Positions 33,556 through 41,874 of a stretch of DNA of 59,340 nt are shown here, piece by piece. The stretch lies in the NCBI GenBank assembly GCA_018263335.1, contig JADFCY010000011.1, forward strand, positions 1 to 59,340, given 5' to 3'. Below the pieces are notes generated by a model. That model searched no databases. It saw nothing but the letters and a program-made list of their open reading frames with translations, and was not told the origin of the DNA. The translations under genes and the position numbers were made by a program. Numbering within the stretch: position 1 is the first letter of the stretch; each line of letters opens with the position of its first letter. The DNA comes from Methanolinea sp. (lineage in GTDB: Archaea; Halobacteriota; Methanomicrobia; Methanomicrobiales; Methanospirillaceae).

Positions 33556-35323
33556 ACCTCGCGTCTGCCCGGTTGTTCCCTTTCTCCCGCTCAATGATCG
33601 CGCCTTTCTCGTCCGCGATCACCGAGACCGCGTGGGGACCCGGCGTCGTGTGGAGGGTGACCTGCTCGCGGACGACGCCTCCTGCGGAGAGGCCCGGCAC
33701 CGAGAGCCGGGTGACACGCTCCCCGTCAAGCAGGACCGTCACCTCGAATGCCGGGGCGTCGCTCCCGCCAAGGTTCCTGACCTCGACAGGGAGGGAATAG
33801 GCGATGACCTGGGCGCTGCCTGCCGCATGCGCGACGGGGACCGCGAAGGCCGCGAGGACGATTCCCGCGGCAAGGAGGAGGGCGAAGTTCCGCGACCGCC
33901 CCGTGTACAGCCACCATCCCAGCACCGGCGCCCCCGCGAGCGCGGCGACCGGGAACGGGGTGGTCGCCTGCGGGGGTGCAGAGGCATCCTGCCGGGCAGG
34001 CTGGCCGATCGAGACCGCGAGGTCGACCGGGGTTTCGACCTTCACGGTCTTCTCGGCCCGGCCGGAAGATGCTCCTGCGGCCGCCGCGTCCACCGCGATT
34101 GCATGGGTCCCCTCCACCGCGGTCCACGGGAGCGTCACTTCCGCCCAGCCGCTCGCCGGCAGCGTGACCTCCCGGCTCCCTGCCGGGACCCCGTCCACCG
34201 AGAGAGTGACCGAGACCGCCCCTGCCGGTGCAGCCCCCGTGCTCCTCACCACCGCGGTGACCTCCGCCTGTTCGCCCGCGTACGCGTTCCTGACCTCGAG
34301 CGAGTCGACGCCAAGCGACGCGGACGATGCAGGTCCCGCCCTGGTCACCGCGAAGATCGCAAGGCAGGGGTGGATATAGTCCTCGCCCTCGGGCGTTGCG
34401 CCGGTGGTGGTGATGTTCCCGTCACCGTCAAGGTCGCGCCCCCGCTCAAAGACGAGCACATTGTCCCGGCGGAGAACTCCTGTGACGTCGAACGACTCCA
34501 TGTCCACGTACCGGCTCTCGAACCCCGCTCCGACGGTCGCATCAAACGACTGCTCGTTCCCGATGTCCTTTGCCCCCGGGAGGTACGTCCCCATTTTCGG
34601 GGCGACCCCGAGGTCAGCACCGTTGAAGAGGACGTAGTCGGGCTGGCCCCGGTTTGTTGCGACCAGGAGGACCGAGAGTTCCGCCTTCTTCACCCCGTCG
34701 GTCGGCATCCCGCCGATCGAAACTTCCACCCTGTCCCTCCGGGTCGGGTTCGTCCCGGACCACCCTTCGCCATGGAGGTTCTCGTTTCCTTCAAGGACGA
34801 CATATCGCGTCGCGTCCCCGCCGTCCTTCTCCACCGCCGCGACCACCATCACGGCATAAACCCGGCCGTCGATCCTGCTCCCGGCCTCCCCCTTGCTCGT
34901 CGAGGCGCTGACCGTGTTCTCGCCGGGGCCGAGCAGGCCGGTTGCGTCCTGTGCAATCCAGTACACCCCGTGGCCGCTGCAGTAGACCCCTTCGTTCCTG
35001 TCGTCTTGGCCGTAGAGAGTGATCCGGTCCGTCGGCTTCCCGTTCACCGTGAACTGTGCCCAACCCGAATACTTCTCGGTCCCGCCCCACACCCCGCAGT
35101 AGATCCTCGCCCACTTCGGGGCACGGTCAAGCGTGATCGTGCATTCCATCGGGGGGTTTGTCAGCCCGTAATTCCCGGCAGTGACCACCTCGCCGGCCAC
35201 TTCCCCCTGCGCAGCCGGGCGAAGCGCAAGGCCCTCGAAGTCGTAGAGCGCCGTGCAGGGGATGGCGAGCACGAGGAGACTGAGAAGAATGCAGAGGCGT
35301 AGTGGAGGCCGGGCGTTGTGCAT
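33542..35323 (-). CDS. DUF3344/CARDB membrane surface protein (apparent fusion)
   Basis: A 593-residue protein. The signal peptide (LCILLSLLVLAIPCTA) is followed by a DUF3344 domain (KWARIYCGVWGGTEKYSGWAQFTVNGKP ... FDVTGVLRRDNVLVFERGRDLDGDGN). A CARDB-like domain (LGVDSLEVRNAYAGEQAEVTAVVRSTG) comes next. Then come a Pro-rich linker, a membrane helix with basic tail (FPVAALAGAPVLGWWLYTGRSR) and at once a second hydrophobic stretch shaped like a signal peptide (FALLLAAGIVLAAFAVPVAHAAG). A second CARDB domain ends the protein. It reads like two exported proteins joined. It is the first gene of the operon; the ATG at 35323 is taken because it directly precedes the signal peptide. Confidence 0.82.
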   Translation of the reverse strand: MHNARPPLRLCILLSLLVLAIPCTALYDFEGLALRPAAQGEVAGEVVTAGNYGLTNPPMECTITLDRAPKWARIYCGVWGGTEKYSGWAQFTVNGKPTDRITLYGQDDRNEGVYCSGHGVYWIAQDATGLLGPGENTVSASTSKGEAGSRIDGRVYAVMVVAAVEKDGGDATRYVVLEGNENLHGEGWSGTNPTRRDRVEVSIGGMPTDGVKKAELSVLLVATNRGQPDYVLFNGADLGVAPKMGTYLPGAKDIGNEQSFDATVGAGFESRYVDMESFDVTGVLRRDNVLVFERGRDLDGDGNITTTGATPEGEDYIHPCLAIFAVTRAGPASSASLGVDSLEVRNAYAGEQAEVTAVVRSTGAAPAGAVSVTLSVDGVPAGSREVTLPASGWAEVTLPWTAVEGTHAIAVDAAAAGASSGRAEKTVKVETPVDLAVSIGQPARQDASAPPQATTPFPVAALAGAPVLGWWLYTGRSRNFALLLAAGIVLAAFAVPVAHAAGSAQVIAYSLPVEVRNLGGSDAPAFEVTVLLDGERVTRLSVPGLSAGGVVREQVTLHTTPGPHAVSVIADEKGAIIEREKGNNRADARYDFP

Positions 35324-35741
35324 ATAGAGATACTTACTGTGAAATTGTATTAACGTTGTGATTTCAATGCTATTTTTTTTATTCACACTGAAAATTTACA
35401 GTAAATATATGAAAATAATAAAAATATTGCTTACTAAAAATGAAATTTGAAGAGTTCTATTTTTTTATGATATTTGGTATATTGGAATTGAAATTCTAGG
35501 AATTGAGATTGAAATTCTAAAAAAGAAAATTGCAATTTTTTCAGTGAATGAAGAGATCCGCAAGAAATAGTATGATTTTTTGCTTTTTTAAATTTCAAGA
35601 GTAAAGAATTGAATTTATAATTTTATTAATATTTTGTACAATTAGTGTTACAAAATTAAAAATAAATCATAATATTTATTTAAGAAAGAGTTGCAGGTAG
35701 AGGTATTCCTGCGGAATGCCACCCGCGGATGGAGTACTGAT
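35324..35741. promoter_or_regulatory. AT-rich divergent promoter region between two surface-protein operons
   Basis: This stretch of about 420 nt is far more AT-rich than its surroundings and separates the minus-strand exporter operon from the plus-strand PKD/WxL-like operon. The word ATTGAAATTCTA occurs twice, at 35487-35498 and 35508-35519, exactly 21 nt (two helical turns) apart, and the related ATTTCAAT appears inverted near 35363. TATA-like runs lie about 30 nt before the likely start of each operon. TTTTGTACAATTAGTGTTACAAAA near 35634-35657 is a near-palindrome related to the arm at 4939-4950. No gene is seen. Confidence 0.5.
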
Positions 35742-37571
35742 ATGAAGACTCTGACTATTCTGGGCATTGTTGCCCTGATGATGCTCCTGGTACTTCCGGG
35801 AGCGGTAATGGCTGCGGACGTGACGGTGTCTGGGAGCATTCTGCCAGATGCGCCAGTTGCTGCGTTTAGCGCATCGCCGATTTTTGGCGCGCAAACGTTA
35901 ACCGTATTCTTTACCGATTCATCAACACCTGCTGATCACATTGATGAATGGACATGGGAGTACCGGGTGACTGGAACAGACACCTGGATCGCCTTTGATG
36001 AATCCACCGAAAAACACCCCACACAGGATTTTGATGCCGGTTACTATGACATCCGGCTCACGGTCACGAACGCTGCTGGCAGCAATACTGAGACCAAGCT
36101 GAAATACATCCGCGTCTCGCCCGGACCGCTTCCACTGGAGACGGTAAAGAGCGGGACGGTGTCCGGCGACCTGTATTTCGGTGCGTTCCAGCCAACCCCA
36201 TTCAATAACCAGCCCCAGAACACAGGTGTAACACAGGAAGCAGAATTCCCATTCGCTCCCTCGGGATACACCTCGATTGAATGGGCACGGTTCTACACGA
36301 TGGTGTATGTCGCAGGACAGGATGAGCGCGAGTGTGTAGTGACTGTATCATTTGACAAAGATGGCGACGGCAACTACGAGACCGTCCTTGAAGACGCAGT
36401 GACGCTCAATACGGCAACAGGCGGGAGTAACGGAAACGTCTGGTGGCAGGGTGACCACATCAACCGGGTCTACTCTGACTACGTGATGTTCTACGATGTA
36501 AAGGACTTAATCTCCAGTGGAACGGTCAAGGCAAAAGTGCAGACTGTGCCCGGTGCATCTAACATGGACGGCCGGATCAAGTACCTCGCGCTGGTTGTCG
36601 CATACAACGACGGCGACAGCGATGAGGTGAAGTACTGGGTCAACGATGGGCACCACTGGGTTGCATCGATGGCAACAGGACAGACCGGGTATGCCACCCA
36701 AACTTTAAGTGCTGGCTTCACCGATGCTGAACTCAAGGTACTGCACACATCAAGTACCGATGCGAAGTATACCTTCAACGGCGCTTCGTTAATTGGTGCA
36801 AACCCGGTCGCCCCGGTTAATTATTTCGGTTTGAACTCTTGGAATATCAAAGATGACATTACCATTGGCAGTCCAAGCACGCTGTCGTACTACAAGGATA
36901 CCACGTATTCCTACAAGACAACAATCGCCCCGTTAAAGGCCATCTACACCGCCCCTACCGCTGATTTCGAAGCGGACAAGACAAATGTGGTCATTGGTGA
37001 GACTGTCACTTTCACCGACGCATCGACTGGATTGGTGACCAGCTGGGCGTGGGACTTTGATAACGACGGAACGGCGGACAGCAACGAACAGAATCCAAGC
37101 TGGACCTACAACACTGCCGGTAAAAAGACCGTGAAACTCACCGTCAGCGGCCCGCTAGGCGACAACTCCCTGACGAAGACTGATTACATCACCGTCGGCG
37201 ATGCAAGTATCGAAGTCACCGTGAGCCAGCCAACCATCAACTTCGGCACCATGGCGGCAGGTCAGACCAAGACCGGCAGCACAACGGTTTCCGTCGATGT
37301 CACGTACGGCACGGACTGGTATGTGACCGCAACGGCCAACAACGGCGGGTATATGGTGTCCGGTGGGACTCCGCTTACCAACCTGTTCCAGCTCTCGAAG
37401 ACCGATGGGAACGGCTATCAGAATATGGATGTTGCCTTCAGCAACTTCCTGACCGGAGACGCAGGCGTTGATGGCAGCGGCCCGGCATACGTCAGGCAAT
37501 TAATAGATGCCCTTGACGGACCCGGCTCGTACAGCATCACGCTGACCTTCACTGGCGGATTTGAGATCTGA
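35742..37571 (+). CDS. Secreted PKD-DUF3344-PKD protein with WxL-like C-terminal domain
   Basis: A 609-residue exported protein. The signal peptide (TILGIVALMMLLVLPGAVMA) precedes a PKD-type domain (PVAAFSASPIFGAQTLTVFFTDSS). A DUF3344 domain follows (LPLETVKSGTVSGDLYFGAF ... WARFYTMVYVAGQDE ... VVAYNDGDSDEVKYWVNDGHHW), then a second PKD (PTADFEADKTNVVIGETVTFTDASTGLVTSWAWDFDNDGT). The last 120 residues (IEVTVSQPTINFGTMAAG ... DWYVTATANNGGYMVSGGTPLTNLFQL ... GPGSYSITLTFTGGFEI) form a beta domain reminiscent of bacterial WxL domains. There is no anchor. The ATG at 35742 follows a GGAG site. It is probably in one operon with the next gene 90 nt downstream. Confidence 0.85.
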   Translation: MKTLTILGIVALMMLLVLPGAVMAADVTVSGSILPDAPVAAFSASPIFGAQTLTVFFTDSSTPADHIDEWTWEYRVTGTDTWIAFDESTEKHPTQDFDAGYYDIRLTVTNAAGSNTETKLKYIRVSPGPLPLETVKSGTVSGDLYFGAFQPTPFNNQPQNTGVTQEAEFPFAPSGYTSIEWARFYTMVYVAGQDERECVVTVSFDKDGDGNYETVLEDAVTLNTATGGSNGNVWWQGDHINRVYSDYVMFYDVKDLISSGTVKAKVQTVPGASNMDGRIKYLALVVAYNDGDSDEVKYWVNDGHHWVASMATGQTGYATQTLSAGFTDAELKVLHTSSTDAKYTFNGASLIGANPVAPVNYFGLNSWNIKDDITIGSPSTLSYYKDTTYSYKTTIAPLKAIYTAPTADFEADKTNVVIGETVTFTDASTGLVTSWAWDFDNDGTADSNEQNPSWTYNTAGKKTVKLTVSGPLGDNSLTKTDYITVGDASIEVTVSQPTINFGTMAAGQTKTGSTTVSVDVTYGTDWYVTATANNGGYMVSGGTPLTNLFQLSKTDGNGYQNMDVAFSNFLTGDAGVDGSGPAYVRQLIDALDGPGSYSITLTFTGGFEI

Positions 37572-37661
37572 ACAAATGGATGAGATGAATTTCCACCACA
37601 TCTTTTTCCAGCAATCCCGGAAAACCGCAACAGTATACTATCGAACGGAGCTTTGCTACCT

Positions 37662-38621
37662 ATGAACCAGAATACCCTTGCCCGTATCAGTTTCCTTATG
37701 CTCACACTTCTCTTCGCCGCAATCCTGCTCCACGCGCCTGCCTTCGCTCTTAAAGTCGATGGGGCACGAATCGCATTCGATGTGGAACCGGGAAAAACCT
37801 ACACATCCCCCATCGGGATCTCCATCAAACCCGAGGAATCCGGCGGGACGTTTGCCATCGATGTGATGGGATTCGGGCAGTCACCAGCCGACGGAACCGC
37901 CATCTCCCTTGAGGCAGAGGTGGATAAGAGTCCCTATAGTGCACGGCCGTTCATCACTATCGACGGGCCAACTGTTACCCTTGAGTCGGGTGGCCGGGCC
38001 GATGTCACGGCAACAATCACTGTCCCGGCAGACGCGAAGGATGGTGGCCGATACGCAATAATCCTTGTACATCCGGCTGCTTCAGCTTCTGGTGCGCCGG
38101 CGGCATTCGCCACGGCAGTGGCGATCCCTGTGATCCTCACTGTGAAAGGGGGGTCCATCAAAGAAACCGGTGAAATCCTGGCACTGGAGCCGTCTGTTGT
38201 CGGATCGGAAACACCATTCGACGTGGTCATGACCTTCAGGAATTCCGGGAACTACCACTACTCCGGTGCGAAAAACAGTATCACCATCACCGAAACAAGC
38301 GGCAAGGTAGTAGCGACCGGGGTAACAGCCCCCTTCAGCCGTGCAATTGTTCCCGGGAATTCGGTGGAGCTTTCCTGTACGATTGAAAATGGTCTTCCGC
38401 AAGGAACGTATCAGATGATATCCCGGGTGGAGAAGCAGGATGGGAAGCTCCTTGCCGAGAAGACAGTGATGCTTCAGGTCGGGAACCCATCCACAGCCCA
38501 GGTAACCCCAGTTGCTCCCAGCAAGGGCTTCCTACCTGGATTCGGGGCAACCCTGGCCATCATAGGAATTGCCTGTGCCTTTTTCGGAGCGCTCCGGAAG
38601 AGGAAGGGAGGAGAAGGATGA
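37662..38621 (+). CDS. DUF916-like surface protein with PGF-CTERM-type anchor
   Basis: A 319-residue exported protein. The signal peptide (ISFLMLTLLFAAILLHAPAFA) is followed by two immunoglobulin-like beta domains. The first (KVDGARIAFDVEPGKTYTSPIGISIKPEESGGTFAIDVMGFG ... GGRADVTATITVPADAKDGGRYAIILV) resembles the N-terminal domain of WxL-interacting proteins (DUF916). The second (EPSVVGSETPFDVVMTFRNSGNYHYSGAKNSITITE) is like their second domain. The C-terminus GFLPGFGATLAIIGIACAFFGALRKRKGG has the Pro-Gly-Phe, helix and basic tail of PGF-CTERM proteins processed by archaeosortase. The ATG at 37662 follows GGAG. It sits between the two WxL-like proteins, as a binding partner would. Confidence 0.75.
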   Translation: MNQNTLARISFLMLTLLFAAILLHAPAFALKVDGARIAFDVEPGKTYTSPIGISIKPEESGGTFAIDVMGFGQSPADGTAISLEAEVDKSPYSARPFITIDGPTVTLESGGRADVTATITVPADAKDGGRYAIILVHPAASASGAPAAFATAVAIPVILTVKGGSIKETGEILALEPSVVGSETPFDVVMTFRNSGNYHYSGAKNSITITETSGKVVATGVTAPFSRAIVPGNSVELSCTIENGLPQGTYQMISRVEKQDGKLLAEKTVMLQVGNPSTAQVTPVAPSKGFLPGFGATLAIIGIACAFFGALRKRKGGEG

Positions 38622-38667
38622 TGGGATGATGAAGAAGGCGTACCGAAACCGGAATCACCATCCTCCC

Positions 38668-38678
38668 TTCTTTTTTTC
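38668..38678 (+). terminator. T-rich tract after the PGF-CTERM gene
   Basis: A pyrimidine tract ending in seven T lies about 50 nt after the stop at 38621 and could terminate or attenuate the transcript before the next gene. Confidence 0.3.
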
Positions 38679-38782
38679 CCGGAGGTGGCAGGAGAACCTG
38701 CCTGCTGCCGCCGGCACGATGAGTATGCGCTCTTTTCGGGAAGAATACCTGTGCTGTCACGAAAAATCACGAGGATAAACCT

Positions 38783-40696
38783 ATGAAACGATTGATGAAA
38801 AACCGAAAATGGAAAATAGTAATCTCAATTCTCTTTCTTCTGGTTTTATCAGGGATTAGTGCTGCATTGCCCGATCTCACGGTTACTACAATTTCCGTGA
38901 ATCCTAGTACTAATTATCTGTTCGCTCATGAACCAAACACCATCCGGGCTACAATCAGTAATAATGGTGATCAACCTGCAATTAATTTCAACATTGCACT
39001 TGAGGTGGGGTCATATACAGAAACCAAGAGGCGAACCACTAATCTCAATGCAGGTTCTTCAACCACCATTACTTTTAACAGCTATTCCCCATCGGTAACC
39101 GGACCTGTCACCATTCGGGTGACAGTTGATTCTTCTGGCGAAATAGAAGAATCAGATGAAGAAAACAATGTCCTTGAGAGCATTCAAACCGTCTACTACA
39201 ATGGGTATAAGGGTAAGCGCTGGACGGATGGAAGTGACATCAATACGACGGCCGGACCTTATGAGGGATGCATCAACACCACTTACTCCCCCGGAAACAG
39301 TGTTTACAGCGGTGCCGGTTGGATGGCGAAGACTTGGAGCTGGACATCCTCTGATCTCCTGATCCCTGCTGAGGCCACCATTGTTGACGCCCGCCTCTAC
39401 CAGGGCTACACCTGGGGCGATAACCCTCTCTGGACCATGACCTTCAACACGCAGACCGTAACGCCAATCGCGACCTACACCGACCGGAAGGGCTGGGGGG
39501 GGTATGATGTCCCGCAGGGGCTCGTCGTCTATAACGTTATCGATGAGTTCGATCCGGCTGGCAACAGCATGACCATTACCCCGGAACCGGGGAACAATGT
39601 CGCAATCTACGGCGCTTACCTCGTCGTGGTATATGAACATGCAAGCGAAAAGCAGCGAAAGATCTGGATCAATGATGAGATGGATATTCTTCAAGCCAAC
39701 ACAAATTGGTATATCTCCAGTGAGGAAGCAACTGCCTATGCCAACTTTAAAGGTGTGAGCACGGACAACCTCGCGAGCGCGAAGGCCATTGCCATCCTGC
39801 AAAGTGCCGACGAGACTGGGAAAAGCAAGTTTTTCTTCAACGCTCAGGAATATACTGGCTTCTGGCTGGACTATAACAGCACGCCGCAGATCGGGTTCTC
39901 GGTCTACGATGTGACCTCTGCGCTCTTAAGCGGTGACAACGTCGCACGGCTCCAGAGCTATGACTCAGGTTCCGGAAACGGGGACAACATGTACGCCACG
40001 AATGTAATACTCATTGTTGAGAAAGAGGATGTAATTCCACCCCCTGTCACTGATTTCTCTGCAGATGACACGACACCTGATATCGGGCAAACAGTGATTT
40101 TCACCGATCTATCCACAAACACCCCGAACAGCTGGGTGTGGACCATAGATGGAACAGCAGGGACAGACTATATGTACGTCGATTCGACATCTTCAACATC
40201 ACAGAACCCGCATGTCCGTTTCCTGAAAGCCGGGAACTATAACGTGACGCTGGTTGCCACCAACGATGGTGGGAGCGATGACGAGTTCAAGGAAAACTAC
40301 ATTATTGTGACCGCTGCACCCGTGCCCACCATTGAGATAAGCTTGGGCAACTCCGGATTGTATCTCGATAACATGGTACCCGGTCAGGATGCAACGGCAT
40401 CGACCACGGTCAACGTAGTCGCAAGTAACGGCAATTCCTGGTCGGTTTCTGCTTCAGACGGAAAGACCCCGAACAAGGGTTACATGGTCAGCGGGAATAC
40501 CCCACTGATAAACCCAATCCAGTTGGGAAAGGATGGATCCGGCTACCAGACACTCTATTCGGGACCTGTAACCTTCTGGTCAGACACTTCGATGGGCACC
40601 TTCTCAGCCACGGCAAACATGAAGCAGCCGGTCTCTTCGAGCGATCTGGTTGGCGACTACGAGATTACCATCACCTTCACGGGGTCGATCGCATGA
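38783..40696 (+). CDS. Secreted CARDB-DUF3344-PKD protein with WxL-like C-terminal domain
   Basis: A 637-residue exported protein. The signal peptide is IVISILFLLVLSGISAA. The CARDB domain (LPDLTVTTISVNPSTNYLFAHEPNTIRATISNNG ... EESDEENN) covers residues 28-130. DUF3344 starts at about 138 (YNGYKGKRWTDGSDINTTAGPYEG) and runs to about 415, including KIWINDEMDIL and YTGFWLDYNSTPQIGFSVYDVT. A PKD-like domain covers about 421-510. The last 120 residues (TIEISLGNSGLYLDNMVPGQDA ... SWSVSASDGKTPNKGYMVSGNTPLINPIQL ... GDYEITITFTGSIA) match the WxL-like end of the protein at 35742. Its 3' end overlaps the next gene by 4 nt. Codon use is more AT-rich than in the minus-strand operon. Confidence 0.87.
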   Translation: MKRLMKNRKWKIVISILFLLVLSGISAALPDLTVTTISVNPSTNYLFAHEPNTIRATISNNGDQPAINFNIALEVGSYTETKRRTTNLNAGSSTTITFNSYSPSVTGPVTIRVTVDSSGEIEESDEENNVLESIQTVYYNGYKGKRWTDGSDINTTAGPYEGCINTTYSPGNSVYSGAGWMAKTWSWTSSDLLIPAEATIVDARLYQGYTWGDNPLWTMTFNTQTVTPIATYTDRKGWGGYDVPQGLVVYNVIDEFDPAGNSMTITPEPGNNVAIYGAYLVVVYEHASEKQRKIWINDEMDILQANTNWYISSEEATAYANFKGVSTDNLASAKAIAILQSADETGKSKFFFNAQEYTGFWLDYNSTPQIGFSVYDVTSALLSGDNVARLQSYDSGSGNGDNMYATNVILIVEKEDVIPPPVTDFSADDTTPDIGQTVIFTDLSTNTPNSWVWTIDGTAGTDYMYVDSTSSTSQNPHVRFLKAGNYNVTLVATNDGGSDDEFKENYIIVTAAPVPTIEISLGNSGLYLDNMVPGQDATASTTVNVVASNGNSWSVSASDGKTPNKGYMVSGNTPLINPIQLGKDGSGYQTLYSGPVTFWSDTSMGTFSATANMKQPVSSSDLVGDYEITITFTGSIA

Positions 40697-41874
40697 GGGC
40701 AGAGCACCGATCAGGGAGTGTCTTCATTCTCCTCGCTTTCCTGGTAGCCCTGGCCCTCCTCGCTGTCCCCGGGACCGCAGGGAACTCGGTCACGATCAGT
40801 GGTGAAATCCACGCCGCTCCTGCCCCGGTAGCCGCATTCTCAGGCTCGCCTCTCTTTGGCTCCGCCCCGCTCACAGTGGCCTTCAGCGACCAATCGACGG
40901 GGTCTATCACATCGTGGGCATGGGACTTCGACAATAACGGTGTTGTTAACAGCAACATACCGAACCCGAGCTACACCTATGCAACGGTCGGTACCTACAC
41001 CGTGAAGCTCACGGTCACCGGGCCGGGCGGAAGCGATGATGAGGTCAAACCGAATTACATCACGGTGACTGCCCCCGTCAAACCGGTCGCCGCCTTCTCC
41101 GCCACACCAACCTCCGGGTATGTGCCGTTGACCGTCCAGTTCACCGACCAATCCCGCAATAACCCGACTTCCTGGAAGTGGGAGTACAGGAAACCCTCGG
41201 GCAGCTGGACCCAGTTCTCGACCGCGAAAGACCCGGCATTCACCTTCACCGAAACCGGCACGTACAGCATCCGTTTCACGGCAGCAAACGCCGCGGGAAG
41301 CAACACCCTTACGAAGAACAACTTCATTACCGTCGTCACTCCTCCAAAACCGGTGGCCGAGTTCACGGCGACGCCGACATCCGGCAATGCACCGCTCTTT
41401 GTCCAGTTCACCGACCAGTCAAGCAACAACCCGACTTCCTGGAAGTGGGAGTACAGAAAAGGAACGGGCGGCTGGACACAGTTTTCAACCGAGCAGCACC
41501 CATCTTACACCTTTACTGCGATCGGCACCTATGGCATCCGACTCACAGTGGCGAATGCCGCGGGGAGTCACGCCCAGACCAGGGCGCAGTATATCACCGT
41601 CACTCCGCTGCGAAAACCCATTGCACTGTTCTCGCAGGACAAGGTCGCAGGAAGAGTTCCTCTGACTGTGAGCTTCACGGACCGCTCACTCTTCAATCCA
41701 ACCGAGTATCTCTGGACATTTGGTGACGGAACGACATCGGAAGAGAAGAGCCCAGTCCACACCTATACCCGGACCGGGATTTTCACGGTGCAACTCAAGG
41801 CTTCAAATGCAGCTGGCAGCGATACCGCGAGGAGAATGGTCATTGTCATGAATGCCCCGTGGTGGTTCCAATGA
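40693..41874 (+). CDS. Secreted protein of four PKD domains
   Basis: A 393-residue exported protein. The signal peptide (VFILLAFLVALALLAVPGTAG) is followed by four tandem PKD domains beginning at PVAAFSGSPLFGSAPL, PVAAFSATPTSGYVPL, PVAEFTATPTSGNAPL and PIALFSQDKVAGRVPL. Domains two and three are a recent duplication: the 29 bases at 41161-41189 recur at 41428-41456, exactly 89 codons later. PKD domains are beta-sandwich spacers or adhesion modules on archaeal surface proteins. No anchor is present. The start overlaps the preceding stop in ATGA, so it is coupled to the WxL-like protein gene. Confidence 0.9.
   Translation: MRAEHRSGSVFILLAFLVALALLAVPGTAGNSVTISGEIHAAPAPVAAFSGSPLFGSAPLTVAFSDQSTGSITSWAWDFDNNGVVNSNIPNPSYTYATVGTYTVKLTVTGPGGSDDEVKPNYITVTAPVKPVAAFSATPTSGYVPLTVQFTDQSRNNPTSWKWEYRKPSGSWTQFSTAKDPAFTFTETGTYSIRFTAANAAGSNTLTKNNFITVVTPPKPVAEFTATPTSGNAPLFVQFTDQSSNNPTSWKWEYRKGTGGWTQFSTEQHPSYTFTAIGTYGIRLTVANAAGSHAQTRAQYITVTPLRKPIALFSQDKVAGRVPLTVSFTDRSLFNPTEYLWTFGDGTTSEEKSPVHTYTRTGIFTVQLKASNAAGSDTARRMVIVMNAPWWFQ
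41161..41456 (+). repeat. Direct repeat marking a PKD domain duplication
   Basis: The same 29 bases (AACCCGACTTCCTGGAAGTG followed by GGAGTACAG) occur at 41161-41189 and 41428-41456. The 267-nt period equals 89 codons, one PKD unit, and neighbouring sequence is also closely similar (GTCCAGTTCACCGACCA before each copy). Confidence 0.85.

Noticed and set aside
33506-35302. 598-residue open frame on the plus strand
   Set aside because: It is antisense to the DUF3344/CARDB gene and shows only Arg/Pro/Asp-rich low-complexity sequence.
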